The notes beneath the pieces are model-generated. The model was not told where the DNA came from. It worked only from the letters and a program-made list of their open reading frames with translations, and did no database searches. A stretch of 64,000 nt of DNA from Planctomycetota bacterium (GTDB lineage Bacteria > Planctomycetota > UBA11346), in the NCBI GenBank assembly GCA_022841245.1, contig JALHRW010000003.1, forward strand, positions 19,384-83,383. The letters are read 5' to 3'. This document shows positions 32,713-41,126 of this stretch, one piece after another. Each line of letters opens with the position of its first letter. Positions within the stretch are counted from its first letter, which is position 1. Made by a program: the position numbers and the translations under genes.

Positions 32713-33204
32713 CTACGGCTGAGCAGCGGGACGACCGCGCAGCACCGCAGCGCGGATCCGCCCATAGGCGGCGGCATCGGCGACGTCTTCGGGGTCGACC
32801 TCGACCCCGGTGTCGGTCACGTTCAGCCCCGCGATGGGGTAGCCGTCGGCATCGGCGCGGACGGCGGCATGCGTGACCGTGTCGAAGGCGGCGAGGCCCG
32901 GCCCGTACTCCTCCCCGGCGTTGTGGCGGTGGAGGTAGGGGATCGCGGCGCATTGCAGCGCTTCCTCGTTGTCCCAGCCGCCGCGGTCGGACTCGATGTC
33001 CTCCCAGACCAGGCAGGGCACCCCATCAACCAACCGGACGACGAGGTCATCCTGGCCCAGAGCCGGGTCGGGTTGGGGCGTTTCGGCAAGGATCGCCGAC
33101 AGAACAGGCACCATCGTGGCGGTGATCGTCGCCAGGGCGAGGCGGCGCTCCGGTGTCAGCGCGCCGAGCGGAATGGCGAACCAGGTATAGGTACGATCGG
33201 ACAT
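32713..33204 (-). CDS. hypothetical protein
   Basis: MSDRTYTWFAIPLGALTPERRLALATITATMVPVL... Confidence 0.6.
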   Translation of the reverse strand: MSDRTYTWFAIPLGALTPERRLALATITATMVPVLSAILAETPQPDPALGQDDLVVRLVDGVPCLVWEDIESDRGGWDNEEALQCAAIPYLHRHNAGEEYGPGLAAFDTVTHAAVRADADGYPIAGLNVTDTGVEVDPEDVADAAAYGRIRAAVLRGRPAAQP

Positions 33205-33206
33205 GA

Positions 33207-33938
33207 TCAGCCCTCCGCCCGGCAGCGGTCGGCAAAGGGGCAGCCGTCGCAGCCCCAACCGCGCACCGCGTAGCGTACCCCGGCATCCATCGCCGCGAAA
33301 ACCTCGCGGTAGTGCTGGCGGACCAGGCGATCCGGCCAGGGGGTGATCGGCTGCACCGTCACCGTTGGCGACTTCAGCTTGCCGAGGACGATGATCTCGT
33401 GCTGGGCAGCGGGATAGGCGAGGTCGTACAATCCGAGCTGCGCCTCGACGGCGTCGGTTTCGGTGAGCAGGCGCGACGCCGCCGTCTTGATGTCGGCGAC
33501 GACGAGGTTCCCGGCGGCATCGCGCCGGATCAGATCGATCCTGCCCTCGACTCGGGGGAGATCGGGGTCGAGGTCGACCGTGAAGGGCTGCTCCACCCCG
33601 ATGATGTCCGGCGGTGGGACGTAGGCGGTGACCAGCGCCCGGCCCTTGGCGAGGAGATCGTCGGCGGTGTCCTTGCCGTAGTGGACCGGCACCTCGCCGG
33701 CGATGGCGAGCTTCCACTGCGCCATGAACGCCGCAGCGGCGTCGATCCGTTCGCCGTGCATCGACGCCTCGTTGACCCCGGCGAGGCAGTCGTGGACGGC
33801 GATGCCGAAGGCGAAGCTCGACGGGATCCGCTCCCGCGGGGCGTGCTCCTGCTTGTCGTATGACCACTTCCGTGGACAGGTCGTGAAGGTCTGGACCTGG
33901 CTGTGACTGAGGTGGTCGATGGCGGCAGCGGCGATCAC
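33207..33938 (-). CDS. PD-(D/E)XK nuclease, RecB/Cas4-like with putative Fe-S Cys cluster
   Basis: LSHSQVQTFTTCPRKWSY, VEGRIDLIRRDAAGNLVVADIKTA, C-terminal CDGCPFADRC. Confidence 0.85.
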   Translation of the reverse strand: MIAAAAIDHLSHSQVQTFTTCPRKWSYDKQEHAPRERIPSSFAFGIAVHDCLAGVNEASMHGERIDAAAAFMAQWKLAIAGEVPVHYGKDTADDLLAKGRALVTAYVPPPDIIGVEQPFTVDLDPDLPRVEGRIDLIRRDAAGNLVVADIKTAASRLLTETDAVEAQLGLYDLAYPAAQHEIIVLGKLKSPTVTVQPITPWPDRLVRQHYREVFAAMDAGVRYAVRGWGCDGCPFADRCRAEG

Positions 33939-34429
33939 GCCGGCACCGCCTGGGCCTTCAACTCGTCGATGAGCTGCGCGGCGGCCTTGCAGGACAGGTC
34001 GCGGAGGTCGCCGACCTGGTGGTGGTCGAGGATCGCCGGCAGCGACGACCGCGTGTCGGTGATCAGTTTGCCGAGGTAGCGCAGTTGGCTGTCGGTCGCC
34101 GGGGCGGGACCGCGCCGGGCGGTCGAACGATACGGCTGCGATGCGTTCGCGCGGGCGCCCGGTCCGCTGGTCGCTGCCGGTGCCGGCGTCGGACGGAACT
34201 GCGGTGACGACGGAGCCGGAGCAGATGCCGAAGCCGCCGCAGAACTGGTCTGGCTGGCGAGGTGCTCGTCGACACCGGCCTGCGCGGCCTGGAAGAGGTC
34301 ACGCATGACGCCGGGGATGTCGGCCAGCGCTCCCGCTTCGCCCTGCAGGCTGACCGTGGCGCTGATCGATCCGTACTGCTCCGTGGGGTGAGGCCGCTTT
34401 GATCCGGCGGCGACGTTGATGGTGATCAT
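33935..34429 (-). CDS. hypothetical protein with Pro/Ala-rich linker
   Basis: MITINVAAGSKRPHPTEQYGSISATVSLQGEA; upstream AAGGAG RBS. Confidence 0.65.
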   Translation of the reverse strand: MITINVAAGSKRPHPTEQYGSISATVSLQGEAGALADIPGVMRDLFQAAQAGVDEHLASQTSSAAASASAPAPSSPQFRPTPAPAATSGPGARANASQPYRSTARRGPAPATDSQLRYLGKLITDTRSSLPAILDHHQVGDLRDLSCKAAAQLIDELKAQAVPA

Positions 34430-34451
34430 GGGAAACTCCTTGAACGAGAAA

Positions 34452-34474
34452 GCCCGCCGGGGTTGTCGGCGGGC
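34452..34474 (-). terminator. rho-independent-like terminator
   Basis: Minus strand GCCCGCCG-ACAACCC-CGGCGGGC followed by TTTCTCGTT. Confidence 0.7.
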
Positions 34475-34506
34475 GTGGTGGTGGATGGTGAATACGACGC
34501 CGGCAT

Positions 34507-34698
34507 TCACGGCGGTGGGCGCCGCGCCGTGATGATCGAGATGACCAGGGCGATGACGCCGACCACGGCGCCGTTCAGCAGCATCAGCATGATGCCCGAG
34601 TGCAGGCTGCCCTGGGGGAACAACACAACGACGATCTCGCCGGACCCGCAGCCGAGGAGGATTCCGGCACATGCGGCGTTGATGTGGCGTTGGTCCAT
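34507..34698 (-). CDS. small membrane protein
   Basis: MDQRHINAACAGILLGCGSGEIVVVLFPQGSLHSGIMLMLLNGAVVGVIALVISII. Confidence 0.55.
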   Translation of the reverse strand: MDQRHINAACAGILLGCGSGEIVVVLFPQGSLHSGIMLMLLNGAVVGVIALVISIITARRPPP

Positions 34699-34712
34699 GA
34701 GATCCCTCCGAC

Positions 34713-35294
34713 TTACGGCGATGGCCGCAGGTCCTTGGGGGTGAAGGCAGCGGAGACGGCAGCGCGGGCCTGCCAGTTCGCGGTGTACGCGGCAGCGAGT
34801 TCGACCGACCGCAGGACGAGGAGGTTTTCGACGTTCCGGGATTCAGCCGAGGAAGTGAAGTTGAAGCTGCCGGTGATGACGACGGCCGAGTCGATGATCA
34901 TGACCTTGCTGTGCGCGATGGCGGGCTGCTCGTCGATCACCACGGGGATGCTGGCGTGGGCGATGAAGTCCGCGCCGGAGTAACGTTCGGTTCTTTGCGA
35001 CTTGTCGAGGATCACCCGCACATCGACGCCTCGCGCCTTCGCCGCGACCAGCGCCTTGGCGATGGGCGTTGAGGTGAAGCTGTACGCCTGCACGAGCACG
35101 GTCTGCTTGGCATCGGCGAGGACGGCGACGATGGCGGCGGTGCAGCCGCCATTGGGTGAGAAGTTGACCGTGGCGGTGACGCCCTGAACGGACTCGCCGC
35201 CGAACGTGCAGCCAACCAACACCGCCCACGTAAGGACGATCCGGTGCGCGCACTCCGAAATGCCAGATCGTCTATTCGACCGTGAAGAGGACAC
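34713..35294 (-). CDS. phospholipase D-family nuclease, secreted
   Basis: VLVQAYSFTSTPIAKALVAAKARGVDVRVILDKSQ; HSKVMIIDSAVVITGSFNFTSSAESRNVENLLVL (HxKx4D). Confidence 0.88.
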   Translation of the reverse strand: MSSSRSNRRSGISECAHRIVLTWAVLVGCTFGGESVQGVTATVNFSPNGGCTAAIVAVLADAKQTVLVQAYSFTSTPIAKALVAAKARGVDVRVILDKSQRTERYSGADFIAHASIPVVIDEQPAIAHSKVMIIDSAVVITGSFNFTSSAESRNVENLLVLRSVELAAAYTANWQARAAVSAAFTPKDLRPSP

Positions 35295-36015
35295 GGCTGC
35301 CTTCGTGGAACAGCACTGGTGCCTTCCCAGACAAGGTCATCTCCTGGAGGAGGAAGACACCGGGTTTATCGGTGTCGGTTACGAACCACTTCCTCGTCCT
35401 GTCGGGGAAGGTCACGAAGATCTGATGGTCTGGCGTGTTCAGGTGTTCGACGGATTTGATGTAGAGCAGAGATCCATCACTGATCCTGACCCTGTCCTTC
35501 TGGGTCAAGCACAGCTTCGACCCTTTGAGCGTCTTGTATGTAGCCCCTCCATCAGTGCTCATTTTGCTCACCACCCACACCCCCTGATATTTCTCTTCAA
35601 GCCAGTTGGTGCTGAACGCCTTGCCTGCCTTCTGGCGGGATGCGTCGAAGTCCGAGATCGCCTCCTTCGACTCCTTCCACGCCGTCTCCTCGGAAAACAG
35701 CATGTAGTGGGAGGCAGCCAGGACTTTGCGCATGTCTCCGGCGGCAGCAGACGGGTTCAGCTTTGTCGAAGATGCAGATGGCTCCTGTTTTGCTGCGGAT
35801 GACTCGGTCGCTGCCTGCGTTGGCGTTGCAGTAGATTGCTGGGAAGGCGCACTGGCCGATGAGCGGCCGAGCAACCAGCCTCCTCCAGCGACGACAACGA
35901 GGATGACGCCGCCGATGATAATCGGGGTCCGCCGTGAGCGCGTCGACGGCGGGGGAGGCGCACGGCCAATCTGCCGTGGCTGTGCAGACAATGGCACCGA
36001 AGATGGGTCTGACAT
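35272..36015 (-). CDS. single-pass membrane hypothetical protein
   Basis: TM PIIIGGVILVVVAGGGWLLG, Ser/Thr-rich linker, C-terminal folded domain. Confidence 0.65.
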   Translation of the reverse strand: MSDPSSVPLSAQPRQIGRAPPPPSTRSRRTPIIIGGVILVVVAGGGWLLGRSSASAPSQQSTATPTQAATESSAAKQEPSASSTKLNPSAAAGDMRKVLAASHYMLFSEETAWKESKEAISDFDASRQKAGKAFSTNWLEEKYQGVWVVSKMSTDGGATYKTLKGSKLCLTQKDRVRISDGSLLYIKSVEHLNTPDHQIFVTFPDRTRKWFVTDTDKPGVFLLQEMTLSGKAPVLFHEGSRVLFTVE

Positions 36016-36093
36016 GAGAGGGTTCCTCGGGTTGATGGTTGATGGGAGATCCTGTGACAGGCCATTTGCAACCTGTCTCGATCGACACGGTGG

Positions 36094-37464
36094 TCACCTC
36101 TGCCGAGGTGTGGCATCGGCCTGCGCCGCTGGTGTTTCGGGATACGGCGCCGGTCTGCCCGACTGCCGGACCTGCACCCAGTAGAGTTCGACGAGGTCGG
36201 CGTAGGTCCACTTGGGGTTGACCAGATCGGCGCGGCGCTGTCCGAACTTGTCGACCAAGATGTCGATTAGCACCAGACGTTCACCGAGGCCGATGGGGTC
36301 GGGGATCACCGGCGGTCGGCTGGGCTGGATGACGTCGGTCTTCTTGCCCTGGTGGATGACGACGTCGCCGTTCGCCTGCACCACGCCGGGACCGGCGTAG
36401 CTCGGGGCCGGGCTGGCTGCTCCGCCGGAACCGGTGAACAGCGCGTCCTTGTCGTTTGAGTCGATGCGCCGCACCTCACCGGTCCCCTCGACGATGTTGA
36501 AGACCAGACCCGCGGGCTTCGTGCCGTAGCCCGGCAAGGGATTGCCCTTGCTGTCGTAGACGACGACGCGCTGGCGCTCGGCGGCGAGTTCCTGTTCGGG
36601 CGTCAGTACCACGGTGGATGCGCCGCTGTGCGCGTTCCGCAACTCATGGACCTGATCGATGAACTGCACGATCTGCCGGATTGACGGAATCCTGGCGGCG
36701 ATCTCGGCGATCTTCGCCTCACGGCTGAGGACTACGCCCTTCGCCGTGGTCACCGTGCCGTTCAAGCTGGTGAGCAGGAACGCCATCGCGGCTTCTCTGT
36801 CCTTCGGGGTCATCTGCGCGAGCAGGGCGCGCTGCTCATCTTCGAGGCGCTGGATCTGCGACTCGAACTCGCGATTGGCGGCATCCTGCTCGGCCTGCTG
36901 CGCGGCGACGATGGCATCAGTCCTGGTGGAGGCGAGGTCCGCCGCGCGCTTCGACTCGGCCAGCTTCGCCGTTGTCGCGGCGAAGTCGTCGGCGATGCGC
37001 TGGTTCGCCGCCTGCCGCAGGGCCTCATTGGCAACTGCGGTCCCTTCGACGATGCCGTTCATCTTGGCCATCTTCACCGCGTCGGCCGGGGCCATCCAGA
37101 TCCCACCACCTTCGGAGGTGGCGACGAGGATCAGGCCCTGCTTGCGGAAGCGCTCGGCGTCGGCGCGGATCTCCGCCACCTTTGCCCGGAAGGCCTCCTC
37201 CGATGGCGCCTCTACCAACACGGTGACATCCTTGCCGGTGATGGCATCGGTGCCGATGATGATGTACTCGCGCCGCGGCATCGCCGGCTTCGGCACGGTG
37301 CTGCCGGGTGAGGATGCCATGCTGGCCTGCGTCACCGGGGCAGATGCCGGTGACCGGAAGATGAAGACGCCACCGACAATAGCGGCAACGGCCGCTATGC
37401 CGATGGCAACGATCATGCCCCACGACCCCGGTGGCGGCGGTGGGGGCGGCTGACGACCGACCAT
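36094..37464 (-). CDS. membrane-anchored coiled-coil hypothetical protein
   Basis: Poly-Pro N-terminus, TM MIVAIGIAAVAAIVGGVFIF, long Ala/Glu/Gln-rich helix. Confidence 0.65.
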   Translation of the reverse strand: MVGRQPPPPPPPGSWGMIVAIGIAAVAAIVGGVFIFRSPASAPVTQASMASSPGSTVPKPAMPRREYIIIGTDAITGKDVTVLVEAPSEEAFRAKVAEIRADAERFRKQGLILVATSEGGGIWMAPADAVKMAKMNGIVEGTAVANEALRQAANQRIADDFAATTAKLAESKRAADLASTRTDAIVAAQQAEQDAANREFESQIQRLEDEQRALLAQMTPKDREAAMAFLLTSLNGTVTTAKGVVLSREAKIAEIAARIPSIRQIVQFIDQVHELRNAHSGASTVVLTPEQELAAERQRVVVYDSKGNPLPGYGTKPAGLVFNIVEGTGEVRRIDSNDKDALFTGSGGAASPAPSYAGPGVVQANGDVVIHQGKKTDVIQPSRPPVIPDPIGLGERLVLIDILVDKFGQRRADLVNPKWTYADLVELYWVQVRQSGRPAPYPETPAAQADATPRQR

Positions 37465-37497
37465 GGGAGGGCTCCTAGCGTTGGTGGTTTGGTGGGT

Positions 37498-37770
37498 TCA
37501 CCGCCGGACAGGTCCGGGGTGGGTGTTCATGCCGATGCGCCGCGGTGGCGGCACCTCGGGTTCACTGTCGGCCTCGCCTTCGAAACCGGGATCTTCGCCA
37601 GTCTGGAGGCAGCGCTCCAACCGGTCGAGTTCGCGACGCAGCGCGCTCTCCGCCAGGGTTGCCGGGCGGAGGTACCAGGGCGCAGCGGCGCGTTCGCGGA
37701 GGAAATGCCGAAGGCGTTTGTGCAGGTCGGCCGAGACCCGGAATGAAATGGACTTCCTGGGAGAGGACAT
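37498..37770 (-). CDS. ribbon-helix-helix/Arc-like putative regulator
   Basis: RKSISFRVSADLHKRLRHFLRERA. Confidence 0.6.
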   Translation of the reverse strand: MSSPRKSISFRVSADLHKRLRHFLRERAAAPWYLRPATLAESALRRELDRLERCLQTGEDPGFEGEADSEPEVPPPRRIGMNTHPGPVRR

Positions 37771-37790
37771 GGGTTGAGCCAGCGTAGCAC

Positions 37791-37860
37791 GTCCGCATGT
37801 ATGCGGGCACCATTAGGTGTTCGCATACATGCGGACGGGTATGCTCGTATGCGCGCGGAC
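37791..37860. promoter_or_regulatory. putative operator: 15-bp perfect inverted repeat (each arm itself palindromic) plus a third partial copy
   Basis: GTCCGCATGTATGCG (37791-37805) / CGCATACATGCGGAC (37822-37836), partial CGTATGCGCGCGGAC (37846-37860). Confidence 0.7.
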
Positions 37861-37865
37861 GGCGC

Positions 37866-38114
37866 TCAGGCCGCCGACAGCGGCGGACGCCCGACGGGGT
37901 GGTGCGCCACCGCCGAGCGGCGCGTCGCCCGCGGCCGGGGGTTGCTGCTATCGAGGAACCGCAGGATCGGCGATGGCCAATCGGCGGGGACCCGGCAGCG
38001 ACGCGTGGGCAGCAGGTCGACGGCGACGGACGTCGCACCACAGGTCTCGGCGAAGCTGAGGGGTGCGGACTGCGAGACGGGGATCTCCCGATCGCTGAAG
38101 TTGCGGATGGACAT
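37866..38114 (-). CDS. small hypothetical protein
   Basis: MSIRNFSDREIPVSQSAPLSFAETCGATSVAVDLLPTRRC; RBS-like TTTGGAGA upstream. Confidence 0.55.
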   Translation of the reverse strand: MSIRNFSDREIPVSQSAPLSFAETCGATSVAVDLLPTRRCRVPADWPSPILRFLDSSNPRPRATRRSAVAHHPVGRPPLSAA

Positions 38115-38184
38115 GAGAAGTCTCCAAACGGAAGCAGCCGCCGGGTGGACCGGCGGTTGCACGGAATCCGCGACCAGGCGGAAG

Positions 38185-38243
38185 GACTGAAGGGGCTAAG
38201 AACCCCTCATGTATTATAACGCCATACCACCTAAAGATTAAGG
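38185..38243 (-). promoter_or_regulatory. putative sigma70-like promoter (-10 TATAAT) followed by a GAGGGG...CCCCTTC stem-loop
   Basis: Minus strand TATAAT at 38218-38213, no strong -35; stem-loop TGAGGGG-TTCTTAG-CCCCTTCA immediately downstream. Confidence 0.5.
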
Positions 38244-38532
38244 TGTTCGGCCATGCCTGGTTCTGCCGCCACACGCTCCCTTCCGATTGGACGTTGAGGA
38301 TCGACAATGTGGAGACGCACCGGTTCCCAAGGTAACCGTTTCGAACGGTCAGCCGGCGCGCATCGCATAATGGCCATGCGGATGCTTGTCATGCATGTCG
38401 AGGACCCGTCGAAACATCGACGATGACCAGCTACCCGCTGATCGAGGGCTGTGTGAGCAGCGTATGGGTTGTTTCCACCAGGTCGTGGCGGTCCGGGGAG
38501 GATGAGCGAGCAACACGGCTGCAGGCTCGGTG

Positions 38533-38554
38533 GTGGCGCCGCGCGCGGCGCCAC
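38533..38554. repeat. 22-bp perfect palindrome
   Basis: GTGGCGCCGCGCGCGGCGCCAC is its own reverse complement. Confidence 0.9.
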
Positions 38555-39068
38555 GTAGGTTCCTTTGGGGCTGTGGCGTAGAGGTGCGCGTGCGGTAGGT
38601 GCTGGATGGCGGGCGTATGCGTAGGGGTCGCGTTGGTTTCTGTCTTGCGCGTCTGCGGGTCTATCGGGAGCTGCGGAATGGTTTCTCCGCGGCTCTGCTC
38701 GCTGTCGTCGTGCTGCCTCGTCTCTCCGCGGCGCTTCCTTCTCTCCTGGCTGCGTCTGCGATCCTTCTCGAGTCGACGCGATGTTCTCCGTCGACGACGT
38801 TTGGTCTCTGCGCGCTGCGGTGCCTCTCATCTACCTGGATCTGGTCGTCGTCCTCTCTGTCTCTGCTCAGCCCCGCGGCGGTCCGCGGCGACCTGATCGA
38901 CGACCTCCTGCATATGCCCACCAACCACCGGAACCCTCGCCTGCGCGTCACCGCTCGTCCTCGGATTCAACAACCGAGCGGGCTGACGCAGGAGAGAGTC
39001 CCGGATATGGGATGGGGGTCCTCGGCTATGCAGTTGTCAACGAGCTACGGCGGGGAGAAGGGGTGGTG

Positions 39069-40850
39069 CTAGGTCACGATGGCTCCGGGCAGGACGCCAT
39101 TGCCACGGGAGCCGCGGCCGAGCGTGAAGGGGACCTCGCCGGGCAGGGCGGGGAGCGCATCGGCGTAGCGCTCGCCGAAGTCATTGGTGGTGAGGCGGGC
39201 GCGTAGCGATGGCGCACGCAGCGTCATCGGTGGACCCGTCCACCGCGGGCGGATCACGCCGTTACGCGACGACATCCAGCGCAGACCCATGGGCTTGGTC
39301 CGCGCGAATACGGCCGCGGAGTCGGCCCGCAGCGAGGCGATGTCTGGTGCGGCGATGTCGAGGTTGCCATCGGCGTCGAGCCTGGCGTCGATACCGCTCT
39401 GCTGAAACCGCCGCACGAACACCTCCGCGGTCTTCGCCCGGGTCGCCGCCTCCCCAGCGTAGCTGTCCCGCCACGCCTCGGCGAAGGATTCGCGGAGACG
39501 ATCGCCGCCGAGCGCGTAGCTGTCCAAGATCTTGCCCACCGTATCGATTTGAGCCGGGGTCCACTCCGCGGCGCCGAAGGCGTAGCACCACCCCTGCCAG
39601 ATCTGGGTGCGGCGCTGGACGACGAGCAGGGCGTGCTCCGCGGGGGTCGTCGTCGAGGCGCGCCCCAGGACGGCGATGCCGAGGTGGTGCCACAGCTTGA
39701 CGATGGCGGCGTCGGGAAGGATGGCGTGCAGGCGCAGGTCGGCGTCGACGTGGAGGTTGACACCGAGGTAGGTCAGCACATCGGTGCTCGAACGCAGGTC
39801 GACGTACTGGGTCTTCTTCGTGGCGAGACGCAGCCCATGGGGACCGGCGTGACGCTCGATGGCGTCGTAGGCACGATGGGCATGGCCGGCGTCGCGGCAG
39901 AGCAGCAGGCCGTCGTCGACGTAGCGCATCAGCGGACCCCACTGGATGGCCTCGGCGTCGATGGCTTCGGCGGCGTAGAGGTTGGCGAGCAGGGGCGACA
40001 TGGGGTTGCCCTGGGGGAGATAGCCCGACTGCGGATAGTACCCCAAGCCGAGGACCGCGGATTCGAGCAGCCAGCCGAGATCGGAGTCGACGTCGTAGCC
40101 GAGCCGGTCCCGCGCGAGGCTGATGGCCCGCGGCATCGGCACCGTGTCGAAGAACCCCGCGATGTCGAAGGCGAGGACATAGGTCCGCGAGGTCGCGTGG
40201 ATTGCGGCCTGGAGCGACTTGAGGATGTGGCCGATGCTGATGCCGGGACGGCAACCCACGACTGACGACCCCCAGCGCAGGTGACAGTAGGTGTTGCAGA
40301 CGTTCACCGCTGCCTTGCCGATGGCGCGTTGCTTTGCGCTCGCGATGGTCAGCGGTCGCGTCATCCCGATGCATGTCGGATCGAGGACATCGTCGAGGTT
40401 GGCGGTGAGGAGCTTCGCCGGGTCGAAGTTGATGCGGTATTTGATCTTCGCGATCGGCTTCACCTCGGGAGGGGTTGGCTGGACGTCGTGTCGGCGGAGT
40501 TGCTGACGCAACTCCCTGGCGTCCTCTTCGACGGACATGGAGTGCTGGTGGATGCGGTTGCTGCGCTCCTCGGGATTCTCGTACGCCCAGGGTTCGGCGT
40601 CGATGGCATCAGCAGTAGCGCGAAGGCCGAACGCCAGCATCGGCGCCGACGTGATCAGGTCGAAGGCATTGTAGGCGCCGTGCTCGGTCTCGACCTTGAA
40701 CCCGTCGAGGCGATGCGACGGGACGCCTCCATGTGCGACCAGAGCCGCGCCGAGTTCCGTGGTGAAGGTGTCCTTGGCGTGATCCGGGCCGCCGAAGACC
40801 TCCTCAGCGAGGGTGCGCCGCCGCGGCTTGGCGATGTCGTCAGAACTCAT
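39069..40850 (-). CDS. reverse transcriptase domain protein with N- and C-terminal extensions
   Basis: Motifs RPLTIAS, GCRPGIS, VLAFDIAGFFDTV, GYLPQGNPMSPLLANLYA, MRYVDDGLLLC, GLRLATKKTQYVDL, LTYLGVNL. Confidence 0.93.
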   Translation of the reverse strand: MSSDDIAKPRRRTLAEEVFGGPDHAKDTFTTELGAALVAHGGVPSHRLDGFKVETEHGAYNAFDLITSAPMLAFGLRATADAIDAEPWAYENPEERSNRIHQHSMSVEEDARELRQQLRRHDVQPTPPEVKPIAKIKYRINFDPAKLLTANLDDVLDPTCIGMTRPLTIASAKQRAIGKAAVNVCNTYCHLRWGSSVVGCRPGISIGHILKSLQAAIHATSRTYVLAFDIAGFFDTVPMPRAISLARDRLGYDVDSDLGWLLESAVLGLGYYPQSGYLPQGNPMSPLLANLYAAEAIDAEAIQWGPLMRYVDDGLLLCRDAGHAHRAYDAIERHAGPHGLRLATKKTQYVDLRSSTDVLTYLGVNLHVDADLRLHAILPDAAIVKLWHHLGIAVLGRASTTTPAEHALLVVQRRTQIWQGWCYAFGAAEWTPAQIDTVGKILDSYALGGDRLRESFAEAWRDSYAGEAATRAKTAEVFVRRFQQSGIDARLDADGNLDIAAPDIASLRADSAAVFARTKPMGLRWMSSRNGVIRPRWTGPPMTLRAPSLRARLTTNDFGERYADALPALPGEVPFTLGRGSRGNGVLPGAIVT

Positions 40851-41053
40851 GACTTCGCCTTCCGACGCCGGGGTCCGCCGATGATCCGCTCGGCCTCATT
40901 GGCGGGGATGTAGTAGCACTTCCCGATCTTGGTCGCGGCGATGGTGCCGTTGCGACACCACCGCCACGCCGTGTCGATGTGGATGCCGGTGGCTGCGGCG
41001 AACCTCGCGCAGGTCCACGTGGGGCGAAGAGTAGGGGTAGGAGGAGTTGTCAT
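40847..41053 (-). CDS. HTH (excisionase/MerR-like) protein translationally coupled to RT
   Basis: TWTCARFAAATGIHIDTAWRWCRNGTIAATKIGKCYYIPANEAERII; ATGA overlap with RT. Confidence 0.75.
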   Translation of the reverse strand: MTTPPTPTLRPTWTCARFAAATGIHIDTAWRWCRNGTIAATKIGKCYYIPANEAERIIGGPRRRKAKS

Positions 41054-41092
41054 ACCCGGCGATGCTATGGATCTGGCGGGGCAACATCCACA

Positions 41093-41126
41093 GGACAGAT
41101 GGGGACACGAGGGGACAACTGGGACA
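41093..41126. repeat. 10-bp phased GGACANNNGG repeats (3.5 copies)
   Basis: GGACAGATGG GGACACGAGG GGACAACTGG GACAG at 41093/41103/41113/41123. Confidence 0.8.

Noticed and set aside
38599-39072. 157-aa + strand ORF and minus ORFs 38231..38830, 38661..38951 in the RT flank
   Set aside because: Rare AGA/AGG-rich codons or Leu/Ser-rich shadow composition, no domains; treated as non-coding, with moderate uncertainty
38221-41053. Diversity-generating retroelement
   Set aside because: RT motif 4 is QGNPMSP rather than the DGR SQ form, no Avd gene, and I found no TR/VR-like near-repeat pair by eye
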